Below are positions 26,358 to 35,378 of a stretch of 38,647 bases of DNA, one piece after another. The DNA lies in contig NZ_AINS01000060.1 in assembly GCF_000254135.1 (NCBI RefSeq), positions 1 through 38,647 on the forward strand, given 5' to 3'. The notes under the pieces are model-generated. The model was not told where the DNA came from and made no database searches. It worked only from the letters and a program-made list of their open reading frames with translations. Source of the stretch: Campylobacter coli LMG 9860. GTDB taxonomy: Bacteria; Campylobacterota; Campylobacteria; Campylobacterales; Campylobacteraceae. Made by a program: the position numbers and the translations under genes. Position 1 is the first letter of the stretch, and every line of letters starts with the position of its first letter.

Positions 26358-29300
26358 TTAGCGTTTCACAACTACTTTTTCACTTTCACTTAAAGCTCTA
26401 TAAGTATCATCATACATCGCTTCTACATAAGCACCACTTAAAGTATAACTTCCTGGAGTTATGGCATTAAGTTTTATATAAAAATGATGCGTGCGATTTT
26501 TATTTAAACTAAAAAACCACATGATTTTATCATCCCTAACATCAATAAAATCATAGCTTGAATTTTTAATAAAACTTGGAGTGTTATCATCTAAAAGCGT
26601 ATTGCTCACTTCCCAACCGCTTGGTAAAATTTGTGTTAAAGCGATATTAGAAACATAATTTGCACCCTCATTTAAGCTCGCTGAAATTCTCATATAAAAG
26701 GTTTGTCCAGAACCAATCTCGCTAGGACTGATTTTATTACCCTTTTCATCATAAAAAGCACGATCTAAACTGATTTTATTGCTAAAAGCTGAATTTTCAC
26801 CCGCTTTTACCCCCTCTACTCCAAAACTTACAAATATGTCTTTATTCGCATTTATAATAGCTTTTTCATTATTGAAAGAAAAAATTTGCATTTGGTTTTG
26901 ATCGATAGTATGTACTTGATCACCTATTTTTAAAGTCGCATCCATAAAATTTTCATTCATATTTTCTAAATTTGCACCCATGGCTAAAGCATATAAAGCA
27001 TAGCCTGTACTTTGTGTGGATAAATAATCCTTTGAAAGTAAGGTATCGCTGATTTTTTGAAGTAATTCTTCATTATTAGTGCCATAAATTTGTTTATAAG
27101 CATTTGCGATAATAGCCTCATCTCTTATTAAAGAACCATAAGTATAAGAAGAATATTTAGAATCAGGCTCTATAGAAATCTTGCTTGCAATCTGTTTTGC
27201 AGTATCTTCAACACCTGCAAGTTTATATGCTGCAGCCAATTGCCACTTAGCTTCAGTGCTTAGCGTATTTAAACTATCATAAAGCAAATTCATCTCGCTG
27301 ATATTAGGTTTTTTTGCCATAGCCAAAAGATATAATGAATTTGCTTTTATATCCATCATATAATCATGATATATACTTTTTTGAACAAAATTTTGCTCAT
27401 ATTTTAACCATCTTTCATACATGGAATCAGGCACAAAATACCCATTTTGCTTAGCTAAAATCAAAAACATTCCCGCATAATTACTTCCCCAAGCATTGCT
27501 TTCATCTCCTCCTTGCCAATAAGCAAATCCTCCATCAGCGGTTTGAAAATTGGCATAACGCTCGATGGCTGCATTGATATTATTAATCGCTTTTTGCTTG
27601 TCAAATTCCGTGCTAAATTTATCTAAAAAAAGTTGTGGCAAAACTGCTGAGGTAGTTTGTTCTATACAGCCATAAGGATAATTTAACAGATAGTTAATTC
27701 TTTTATCCATATCTAAAATAGGTGTAGGCGAAAGCTTTAAAGTTGCATTTGTAGTCCCTAAAATATAATCTTTTATAATAAATTCTTTACTTTCTCCTGC
27801 TTTAATCAAACTAGTATTATTTTCATATGTATAAGCATTGATAGGTTTGATATCGATTTCAATTTCATTTTTATAAGTATAATTTTCACTTTTTAATTCA
27901 AATTCTAAAAGCTCTTTACCAATCCTATTATCACTTACATTTGCATCCATCATCACTTCTAAATTAGTAGCATTTTTAAAGTCTATAGCTTGAGTATCTG
28001 GACTTATTTTTATAAGAGAATTTTTACTTCTTACGCTCAAGGTTGCATTTTTAATACGATTTTCTGTTTTAAAAATTTGAGTTAAAAGCGTGAAATTATC
28101 GCCTATTTTTAAAGTCCTTGGCAGAGTTTCAAGCAACACAAGAGGTGCACTTACTTGCATATCCTTAGAAATGCTACCATAAGCGTCATTTTCATTGGCC
28201 ACAACCATCACACGAACCAAACCCATATAAGAAGGCATTTTAAATTTAAGTTTTGCAAAGCCTGCTTCATCGCTTCTTGCAGGAGCATTAAAAAGCACTA
28301 CAGGTTTAAAACGCTGTGCGCTATCATCACGATTTTTATCTGCTCTTAAATTCCCTATCTTTGAAACACTATCGCCTCCGGTAAATTTAGGGATAATTTG
28401 ACTATAAGTATCATAAGTTTTTAAAGTAAATCCTGTTTTTGCGTAAAAGCCCTCCCAAATATCAGGGGTTTTAAAATCTGTTAAATCAAGAAGTCCTTCA
28501 TCTACAATAGCCACAGTATAATTAAAAGCTCTTTTATCTTTGCTTTGAATTTCTATCTCAAAATCACTATTAGGTAAAATTTTATCAGGAGTTTTTAATT
28601 CTAAATTAAGCTTTGTATTTTCATCTTCTACATACAAAGGAATTACACCAAAAAGCCTTAGGGCACGATCATTATCAATTTTATTATAATCTTGAAATAA
28701 ACTCACGCTTACATAGATATTTGGTGCATATTCTTTTTTCATCGCCAATTCTATACTCGTGCTTTCACCTTGAGTATCCATCACAAAACGATCAATAATC
28801 TTGGAATTAGAACTTAAAGTTATGAGTGCTTTAGCTCCTGCAACACTTTCAAATTCTATTTTTGCACTTTGTCCTATTTTATATTTGTTTTTATCACTTT
28901 TAATTTTTAAAGAACTCACCACATCAGCATAGCTTGGCTCTCCCCAAGAGCTTACATAAAAACTTTGCCCTGCGCTTATTCCACTTTCTTTATCTATAAG
29001 ATCAATAAACATTTGTCCATAATAATTGCTTGTGTTAAAGCTAAATTTCATAGGCTCGCTAGAGCTAGTAAGCTCCCCTTTTTCAATAAGTTTGGTATTG
29101 TGATCTTGCTTAATAGAGCGCAAAAATTCATCATAAGAATCATAATCCCACCACCAATAATAATCATTTTGATAAATTCTATACTCTAAAGTTTTGCCTG
29201 AAACTAAATTTTCTTTTAAATCACTTACAATGGCATAAAAATCGATCGTTTCTCCCTCAGATACATAAGAATTTGTCAAAGCTTTCATTCCCACAAAATA

Positions 29301-31610
29301 ATCATAACGATTTAAATTTACATCCCTAACAGCTTTTACAGATCTGCCACCCTTTTCAAAGACTTCTGAAACAATCCTTGCATTAAAATTGTAACCTTGA
29401 GAATTTAAAATATTTTCAGGAATTTCAACACTTGATTGCACCCTGCCCTTTTCATCTAAATTTCCCTTATCATCAGCACTTGCTCTGATAATCAATGAAC
29501 TTGGATTAATAAAAATATAATCTTTATATTTAGGATTATGATAATTCTTTGGAGAAAAATATACAAAACTTTGATATTTTAAATTTGAAGCTAAGGCTCC
29601 AAAAAGATATTTTGAAGAAAGCTCATAGTTTAAATTCCCATCATCTAAACTTCTATTTTCATCAGCATTTAATTCTACCTTAATGCGATTTGGCACCACA
29701 CTTTGAACTAAAATATCTTTACTAAATTCCACCCCAGCAATATTAAAAATTGCCCTATAAAGTCCATTAATGGCATTTTTATCTAAATGAATTTGCGTAT
29801 AGTAAATATCATTTTGACTTTTTAAAATTTGATTTTCTATGATTTTTTGATTTTTAGGATTAATTAAAGTAAAACTTATAGGGTGTTTGAGCGGATTTGT
29901 ATTTTCTCTTGCAACCACACTTAAATGCACACTATCACCCGCTCTATAAACCCCACGATCTGTGTAAATAAACGCCTTTATCATCTCATGATTTTGATCC
30001 CCTTCTACATCATAACCATCTGTGGATAGAGGATTGCTAAATCTTAAAACACTGATTTGATTCTCTTTGCTTGCTAAAATATAGAGTATTTCATCATCTT
30101 CTTGAATTTGAAATTTCACATCTCCATTAGAATTGGTATTTTGGCTTTGCAAAATTTGGTTTTGCTTACTTACAAGCTCTATTTTTACATTTTCTAAGGC
30201 CTCATTTTTACTAAAGTCTCTTGCGTGAACTACGAGCTGCTTATTTAGGTTTTGAGCACTTAAAGCGATATTAGAAAAAATAAGATTTTTACTGACACTA
30301 GCTTTATTTATAATACGATATACATTTTCACCCTTATAATCAAGATCGTTAGCATCAACACTTAAACTCACTGAAAAAATTCCAGTTTTACCTTTTAAAT
30401 CACTTAAGTCTAAAGCAGTATTTATCCAAGTATTTTTTTGATTTTTAAGCTCTATTTTTTTATCAATGACATTTTTAGCAACATAATTAAAACCATCTGA
30501 AGAATAAAACGCTTCTTGAGTGCTATCATCTTTTTTACCCACCAAATTTTTATAACGCAAATACTCACTTATATTGTTTGCAAAAATTTGACTTACTTTT
30601 AAATGAATCTTTTTAACATTGCGCGATTTGATATAAACTTGATATTCTGCCCCACTAGGCAAAAATACCCCATCATTTGCAAAAACAAGACTTGGATCTA
30701 GGTCTTTTTGTAGGGTGATATTTGCTTCTTCACCTTGATTGATTAAGCCTTGATTTGATTTTAAACCTTTTGCGATTTTAACTTTATACTTTTCTCCTGG
30801 CTCAAAATTAGCTGAAATTTTTAACTCTTTTCCTATACTCCACGCTCTAAAATTAAGCTCGGGTGATATTTGGATAAAATCTTGAAAGGCTTGATTTTCA
30901 GCTAGTTCTTTAGAAAATTTTAAAGTAGCAATTTGATCTTTTTCTTCTGCACTAATGAGTCTAAAATCATTATTTTTTGATTTGCTAGGAATTTGAAATT
31001 GAAGCACTTTGGCTTCTTTAAAACCCATGATTTTTTCATCATAAGTTAAAACAAGTTCTTGAGGTCTATCTAAAAGCTTAATATCATCAGTATCAAGACT
31101 AAATTCACCCAAGCTAAAGGCTAAGTCTTTGCCATCTAAAGTGATTTTTAAACCTTCTTGTGTTTTATCTTCAAATTGCCAATTATAAGTGCTTCCAAAG
31201 CTATAATTTAAATGCAAATAAGCTTTTTCTTCATCTTGCTCTAATTGAGCTTTATAAGTAAAATTTTCTATCCACCCTGTTTGAAATTCTAAAACAATAG
31301 GAATATTTTTATAAATAAATTCTATTTTATAATTTTGATTAGCCTCTAAATAAGTTAAATCTAGTAAAAATCTAGAGTCTGATGCCTTTGTAAGTAGAAT
31401 TTTTGAATTTTTAGAATTGATTTTTGCATCAATACTCATTTCATCAAAATCAACAATAGCTTCTTTAAATTCAACAAAAATTGCTTCATGATTTTTTAGA
31501 AGTCCTTGAGATTGTGCACGAATTAACTCGCTTGAATTCTTATTTTTCTCACCGCCACACGCGATCAATAAAAAAGATAAAATCAAACTAATCAATATAT
31601 TTTTTAACAT
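26358..31610 (-). CDS. Bacterial alpha-2-macroglobulin lipoprotein (YfhM-like)
   Basis: Large periplasmic protease trap, the bacterial counterpart of alpha-2-macroglobulin and complement C3. The 1750 residues start with a lipoprotein signal (lipobox LIAC, Cys18 as lipid anchor; Gly at +2 does not give the Asp inner-membrane signal). MG-type beta domains fill the N-terminal half (for example FIYTDRGVYRAGDSVHLSVV, the MG2-type block). The thioester motif is intact: YGCIEQTT with Cys1315, then the helical domain (ADGGFAYWQGGDESNAWGSNYAG) and a C-terminal receptor-binding-like domain. A working thioester would trap attacking proteases by covalent bonding. AAAGGA precedes the ATG and a -10 lies at 31652-31657. 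Forms an operon with pbpC. Confidence 0.95.
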   Translation of the reverse strand: MLKNILISLILSFLLIACGGEKNKNSSELIRAQSQGLLKNHEAIFVEFKEAIVDFDEMSIDAKINSKNSKILLTKASDSRFLLDLTYLEANQNYKIEFIYKNIPIVLEFQTGWIENFTYKAQLEQDEEKAYLHLNYSFGSTYNWQFEDKTQEGLKITLDGKDLAFSLGEFSLDTDDIKLLDRPQELVLTYDEKIMGFKEAKVLQFQIPSKSKNNDFRLISAEEKDQIATLKFSKELAENQAFQDFIQISPELNFRAWSIGKELKISANFEPGEKYKVKIAKGLKSNQGLINQGEEANITLQKDLDPSLVFANDGVFLPSGAEYQVYIKSRNVKKIHLKVSQIFANNISEYLRYKNLVGKKDDSTQEAFYSSDGFNYVAKNVIDKKIELKNQKNTWINTALDLSDLKGKTGIFSVSLSVDANDLDYKGENVYRIINKASVSKNLIFSNIALSAQNLNKQLVVHARDFSKNEALENVKIELVSKQNQILQSQNTNSNGDVKFQIQEDDEILYILASKENQISVLRFSNPLSTDGYDVEGDQNHEMIKAFIYTDRGVYRAGDSVHLSVVARENTNPLKHPISFTLINPKNQKIIENQILKSQNDIYYTQIHLDKNAINGLYRAIFNIAGVEFSKDILVQSVVPNRIKVELNADENRSLDDGNLNYELSSKYLFGALASNLKYQSFVYFSPKNYHNPKYKDYIFINPSSLIIRASADDKGNLDEKGRVQSSVEIPENILNSQGYNFNARIVSEVFEKGGRSVKAVRDVNLNRYDYFVGMKALTNSYVSEGETIDFYAIVSDLKENLVSGKTLEYRIYQNDYYWWWDYDSYDEFLRSIKQDHNTKLIEKGELTSSSEPMKFSFNTSNYYGQMFIDLIDKESGISAGQSFYVSSWGEPSYADVVSSLKIKSDKNKYKIGQSAKIEFESVAGAKALITLSSNSKIIDRFVMDTQGESTSIELAMKKEYAPNIYVSVSLFQDYNKIDNDRALRLFGVIPLYVEDENTKLNLELKTPDKILPNSDFEIEIQSKDKRAFNYTVAIVDEGLLDLTDFKTPDIWEGFYAKTGFTLKTYDTYSQIIPKFTGGDSVSKIGNLRADKNRDDSAQRFKPVVLFNAPARSDEAGFAKLKFKMPSYMGLVRVMVVANENDAYGSISKDMQVSAPLVLLETLPRTLKIGDNFTLLTQIFKTENRIKNATLSVRSKNSLIKISPDTQAIDFKNATNLEVMMDANVSDNRIGKELLEFELKSENYTYKNEIEIDIKPINAYTYENNTSLIKAGESKEFIIKDYILGTTNATLKLSPTPILDMDKRINYLLNYPYGCIEQTTSAVLPQLFLDKFSTEFDKQKAINNINAAIERYANFQTADGGFAYWQGGDESNAWGSNYAGMFLILAKQNGYFVPDSMYERWLKYEQNFVQKSIYHDYMMDIKANSLYLLAMAKKPNISEMNLLYDSLNTLSTEAKWQLAAAYKLAGVEDTAKQIASKISIEPDSKYSSYTYGSLIRDEAIIANAYKQIYGTNNEELLQKISDTLLSKDYLSTQSTGYALYALAMGANLENMNENFMDATLKIGDQVHTIDQNQMQIFSFNNEKAIINANKDIFVSFGVEGVKAGENSAFSNKISLDRAFYDEKGNKISPSEIGSGQTFYMRISASLNEGANYVSNIALTQILPSGWEVSNTLLDDNTPSFIKNSSYDFIDVRDDKIMWFFSLNKNRTHHFYIKLNAITPGSYTLSGAYVEAMYDDTYRALSESEKVVVKR

Positions 31611-31651
31611 TAATATTCCTTTGAAAAATTAAGCTCGACATTATTTAAGAT

Positions 31652-31657
31652 ATTCTA
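31652..31657 (-). promoter_or_regulatory. Probable -10 box of the macroglobulin-pbpC operon
   Basis: TAGAAT on the minus strand, about 42 bases before the start codon. No stress-type regulator site was recognised. Confidence 0.45.
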
Positions 31658-31760
31658 CTTACTTTTAATTAAAAATTCATTGATATTTTTTAAAAACTCA
31701 AATCAAATATCTAAAAAATTATATTTTATCCAATTTCACACTCACTTCACTTAAAAATTT

Positions 31761-31766
31761 TATAAT
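31761..31766 (+). promoter_or_regulatory. -10 box of the small periplasmic protein gene
   Basis: TATAAT after AAAAATTT, 28 bases before ATG 31794, with AAAAGGAGA in between: a strong promoter and ribosome site, suggesting high expression. Confidence 0.65.
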
Positions 31767-31793
31767 GTCATCACTTTTAAAAAAGGAGACAAA

Positions 31794-32147
31794 ATGAAAA
31801 AAGGTATTTTAATCGCATCAGCACTTTTAACAGGCTCTATGCTTCTTGCAGATAGTGTAAAACTTCAAGGTACTATAGCAGAGGTTTATGATAATAATAA
31901 AACTTTACTTATAGATTCAATCTATGGCGGGCAAATGGCTGTAAGGATATTGCCAAATACTGAAATTGATATGGATAATTGTGGGATTTTTGGAATGGAT
32001 AAACACGGAAAATTCAAAGATTTAAAAGTAGGAGATTTTCTTGAAGTAAAACTTTACTATCCTGGATATTCATCTAATCCTACTCAAGCACCTGCGATTC
32101 CTGTAGCAAGAGAAATTGATATAGAGTGTTACAAAAAAGCTTATTAA
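31794..32147 (+). CDS. Small periplasmic protein (Cj0200c-like)
   Basis: A 117-residue exported protein of unknown role. A clear signal peptide (MKKGILIASALLTGSMLLA) should be cut before DSVKLQG. The mature part is rich in beta strands, with the pattern LQGTIAEVYDNNKTLLIDS and FKDLKVGDFLEVKL, like small OB/DUF5666-type periplasmic domains that bind ligands or metals. Two cysteines (in MDNCGIF and IECYKK) could form a disulfide. Strong promoter and ribosome site, its own terminator: a single, probably well expressed gene. I do not know its function. Confidence 0.88.
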   Translation: MKKGILIASALLTGSMLLADSVKLQGTIAEVYDNNKTLLIDSIYGGQMAVRILPNTEIDMDNCGIFGMDKHGKFKDLKVGDFLEVKLYYPGYSSNPTQAPAIPVAREIDIECYKKAY

Positions 32148-32175
32148 TTTGCTTACTTTTTAGTAAGCAAATTTA
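32146..32175 (+). terminator. Terminator after the small periplasmic protein
   Basis: AATTTGCTTACT and AGTAAGCAAATT pair perfectly over 12 bases around a TTTT loop, starting at the stop codon and followed by TTAATTTC. Confidence 0.75.
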
Positions 32176-32214
32176 ATTTCTTCAAAATTTAAACTTTTTT
32201 TAGCAAGGAATTTG

Positions 32215-32220
32215 TAAAAT
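32215..32220 (+). promoter_or_regulatory. Probable -10 box for the DUF945-rarA unit
   Basis: TAAAAT after AATTTG, about 30 bases before the TTG start at 32250. Confidence 0.4.
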
Positions 32221-32249
32221 AGTACTTAAATTTGTTTAAGGAAAAAAGA

Positions 32250-33398
32250 TTGAAAAAACTACTTATAATTCCTATTATTATCTTTCTTTGCTTCATTGCG
32301 CAAATTTTTTATATGGGACATATTAATGAAAGTTTTTTTTATAATCTTACTCAAACACAAAATCCCTATTATGAGATAAAAAATATCAATTTCCATAAAG
32401 GTTTTTTAAATTCAAAGGCTGATTTTACCATAGAAGACAAGTATAATTTAGGTTTAATTTCAAAGCTTGATTTTAAATTTAACAATAATTATTTTTCAAA
32501 ATTTATAGCACAAGGAAAACTTAGCAATCCCTTCAAACTCTTAGATGATAAATTACAAAATAAAGAATTAGCTTGGTTTAAGATACAATCTATTCAAAAT
32601 GATCTTAATGTATCAATTCAATTTCAAGATATCAATTTAAGCAATGAAGGTGGAAATGCATTATGGGAAAATGTTTTAACTGAAATTTTACTGGATAAAG
32701 AAGATTTAAAAATTAAAGCTATTTATTCAAAAATAGGTCAAGTTGATTTTTCTCAATTTTATGCAAAATTCTATCTAAAAAACCTAGACCATCAACAAAA
32801 ATTTGAAAAACCTATATCGTTTTCTAATTTAATACAATTTAACGAAAGTGTAGAAGAGTTTAAATTTGATTTTTGCGAAATCAATAATCATACAATCTCT
32901 TCATTTTATAATAAAAATATCATTTATTTTGATGATGATAATCAAACCTTGAAAATGCATTCTCAAGGCAAAGCAAATAATCTAAATATAGATTTAACTT
33001 CTCAAATTTATCAAAGTATTGATTTTGATCAAATCAATTTTGATCTCATTTATAGTCAAAAAAAACCTGATATTTCTGATGATAAATTGATTTTTAAACC
33101 TTCCAATGAAGAATTAAACTTACAAATACAAAATATCACTTTAAAAAAAGATAATCAAGATATAAACATCAAAGGAAATATCTTTTTATCAATGCAAAGT
33201 CATAAAGCTCGTATTCAAATTTCTAGTTTAAAATCGCCCGATGAAATCTTTACTTGGGGGCAATTTTTTGGAGGTTTAAATCAATACTTTATAAAAAATG
33301 AAGAGGGTATGTTTATCATGGATCTTCATTATGATAGTGATGCTAAAACTCAGCTTAAAATCAATGGCAATGAATTTACGGATATAAATTTAAACTGA
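32250..33398 (+). CDS. DUF945 (YdgA-like) membrane-anchored periplasmic protein
   Basis: From TTG 32250 it has 382 residues: an N-terminal membrane anchor (KKLLIIPIIIFLCFIAQIF) and a long periplasmic part. The block YYEIKNINFHKGFLNSKADF matches the start of DUF945/YdgA proteins, whose role is unknown. AAGGA stands seven bases before this TTG; an open TTG at 32232 lies upstream of that site and was rejected. Low Gly, high Asn/Lys/Ile. The stop overlaps the rarA start by one base (TGATG), so the two are translated together, though no functional link is evident. Corresponds to C. jejuni Cj0199c. Confidence 0.82.
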   Translation: MKKLLIIPIIIFLCFIAQIFYMGHINESFFYNLTQTQNPYYEIKNINFHKGFLNSKADFTIEDKYNLGLISKLDFKFNNNYFSKFIAQGKLSNPFKLLDDKLQNKELAWFKIQSIQNDLNVSIQFQDINLSNEGGNALWENVLTEILLDKEDLKIKAIYSKIGQVDFSQFYAKFYLKNLDHQQKFEKPISFSNLIQFNESVEEFKFDFCEINNHTISSFYNKNIIYFDDDNQTLKMHSQGKANNLNIDLTSQIYQSIDFDQINFDLIYSQKKPDISDDKLIFKPSNEELNLQIQNITLKKDNQDINIKGNIFLSMQSHKARIQISSLKSPDEIFTWGQFFGGLNQYFIKNEEGMFIMDLHYDSDAKTQLKINGNEFTDINLN

Positions 33399-34579
33399 TG
33401 AGTTTAGCTTTAAATTTTCGTCCCAAAACCCTAGATGAAATTCTAGGCCAACAAGAACTTGTAGAAGTATTTAAAAAATTTATCAGTATGCAAAAACTTC
33501 CCCATAGTTTATTTTTTGGACCTGCAGGATGTGGAAAAACAACCTTTGCTAGAGTTGTAGCTAAGGATTTTGGGCTTGATTTTTATGAATTTGATGGTGG
33601 AAATTTCAAACTTGAGGATTTAAGAAAAATCATAGAAAATTACAAAAACAGCCTTTATAAACCTCTTATTTTTATCGATGAAATTCATCGCTTGAGTAAA
33701 ACTCAACAAGAAATGCTTTTAATTCCTATGGAAAATTATCGCTGCATTGTTATAGGTGCAAGTACTGAAAATCCTTATTTTGTTTTAAGTTCAGGCATTA
33801 GAAGTCGCTCTATGCTTTTTGAATTTAAAAATCTTGGGCAAAAAGATTTAGAACTTTTATTAGAGCGAGTGCAACAAAAAATAGCATTTAAAATAGAAGA
33901 TAATGCTAAAGAATTTTTACTAAAAAGCTTCGATGCTAGAGCAATGTTAAATTTACTTGAATTTGCTTTGGTTTTAAATGAAAAAGAAATCACTTTAGAA
34001 AATTTAAAAAAACTTCGCAACGGAGTAAATAGCGAGGGTGTAAGCTCAAAAGATACTCATTATATTTTAGCAAGTGCTCTTATTAAAAGTTTGCGCGGAA
34101 GCGATGTGGATGCTGCTATTTATTATCTTGCTCGTTTAATTGATGCAGGAGAAAGTGCTGATTTTATCGCTAGGCGTTTGATTATCTTTGCAAGTGAAGA
34201 TATATCCAATGCCGATCCTAATGCTTTAAATTTAGCCGTTTCTACTCTTACCGCAGTAAAAAATATCGGCTATCCTGAAGCAAGAATTATACTTTCTCAA
34301 TGCGCTGTCTATCTAGCAAGTGCTCCAAAATCAAATTCAAGCTATAATGCTATAAACAAGGCCTTAGATTATGTAAAAAACAATCCTGCACTTGAAATCC
34401 CCAATTATTTAAACAATAATCATCCTGAAAAGAAAAATTACCTTTATCCGCACAATTTTGGCGGATGGGTGAAGCAAAACTACCTGAGTGCAAATTTAAA
34501 ATTCTATGAAAGCAAGGGCATAGGAGAAGAAGCGAGATTGCTTGAAAATTTAAGCAAATTAAAAAACATCAAGTCCTGA
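33398..34579 (+). CDS. rarA: Replication-associated AAA+ ATPase RarA (MgsA)
   Basis: Clamp-loader-like ATPase that acts at stalled replication forks. The 393 residues show Walker A GPAGCGKTT (41-49), Walker B IFIDEIHRL (91-99), the sensor GASTENPYF, and the C-terminal MgsA part with LIKSLRGSDVDAAIYYLARL, EDISNADPNAL and HNFGGWVKQNYL, which separate it from RuvB. The ATG overlaps the stop of the preceding gene by one base, with no strong ribosome site of its own. Corresponds to C. jejuni Cj0198c. Confidence 0.95.
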   Translation: MSLALNFRPKTLDEILGQQELVEVFKKFISMQKLPHSLFFGPAGCGKTTFARVVAKDFGLDFYEFDGGNFKLEDLRKIIENYKNSLYKPLIFIDEIHRLSKTQQEMLLIPMENYRCIVIGASTENPYFVLSSGIRSRSMLFEFKNLGQKDLELLLERVQQKIAFKIEDNAKEFLLKSFDARAMLNLLEFALVLNEKEITLENLKKLRNGVNSEGVSSKDTHYILASALIKSLRGSDVDAAIYYLARLIDAGESADFIARRLIIFASEDISNADPNALNLAVSTLTAVKNIGYPEARIILSQCAVYLASAPKSNSSYNAINKALDYVKNNPALEIPNYLNNNHPEKKNYLYPHNFGGWVKQNYLSANLKFYESKGIGEEARLLENLSKLKNIKS

Positions 34580-34609
34580 TTTCTTATAAAAAATTTACAA
34601 AATAAATGT

Positions 34610-34615
34610 TAAAAT
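34610..34615 (+). promoter_or_regulatory. Probable -10 box for dapB-purF
   Basis: TAAAAT after AAATGT, an extended -10 about 34 bases before the dapB ATG. Confidence 0.5.
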
Positions 34616-34648
34616 GCAATTTTATCTTTAAGGAAAAAATAAGACACA

Positions 34649-35377
34649 ATGATAAACATAGGAATTTATGGCGCTAAAGGGCGCATGGGCAAACAGATCG
34701 AAGAATGTTTAAAAAGTGAAACTAAAGCAAAAGCAGCTGCACTTTTTGATAAGGGTGATAATTTAGAAGAATTTTTTGAAAAAAGTGATGTTATCATCGA
34801 CTTCTCATCTCCAAATGGCACTCACGAACTCTTAAATTACGCAAGAACAATGCCAAAACCTTTAGTAATTGGCACAACAGGGCTGGATGAAAAAACCCTG
34901 CATTTAATGCAAAATGCAAGCGAAGTAATGCCTGTTTTTTATGCGACTAATATGTCTTTAGGGGTTGCAGTTTTAAACCATCTGGCTAGCAAAGCAAGCC
35001 AAATGTTAAGAAATTTTGATATAGAAATTTTAGAAATGCACCATCGTCACAAAAAAGACGCTCCAAGTGGTACTGCTATGACTTTAGCACAAGGTGTAGC
35101 AAAAGCTAGAAATTTAGATCTTGAAAAAGTAAGAATCAGCGGAAGAGATGGTATCATAGGCGAAAGAAGCAAAGATGAAATTGCCGTGATGAGTCTAAGA
35201 GGTGGAGATATTGTAGGACGCCACACTGTGGGCTTTTATGAAGAGGGTGAATTTTTAGAATTAAACCATACCGCAACTTCAAGATCAACTTTTGCTAAAG
35301 GAGCGATTAAAATCGCTATTTGGCTTAATGCACAAAAGCCAAAAATGTACTCAATTAATGATTTTTTAGGAATTTAA
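34649..35377 (+). CDS. dapB: 4-Hydroxy-tetrahydrodipicolinate reductase
   Basis: NAD(P)H-dependent step of diaminopimelate and lysine synthesis. The 242 residues carry the nucleotide motif [16 protein letters not shown] (4-19), GTTGLDEK, the catalytic [13 protein letters not shown] (131-143) and the C-terminal [18 protein letters not shown]. The nearest AAGGA is about 14 bases from the ATG, unusually far; a stop codon three codons upstream excludes an earlier start, so this ATG stands. purF begins one base after its stop. DAP also feeds the peptidoglycan made by PBPs such as pbpC. Confidence 0.97.
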   Translation: MINIGIYGAKGRMGKQIEECLKSETKAKAAALFDKGDNLEEFFEKSDVIIDFSSPNGTHELLNYARTMPKPLVIGTTGLDEKTLHLMQNASEVMPVFYATNMSLGVAVLNHLASKASQMLRNFDIEILEMHHRHKKDAPSGTAMTLAQGVAKARNLDLEKVRISGRDGIIGERSKDEIAVMSLRGGDIVGRHTVGFYEEGEFLELNHTATSRSTFAKGAIKIAIWLNAQKPKMYSINDFLGI

Positions 35378-35378
35378 A

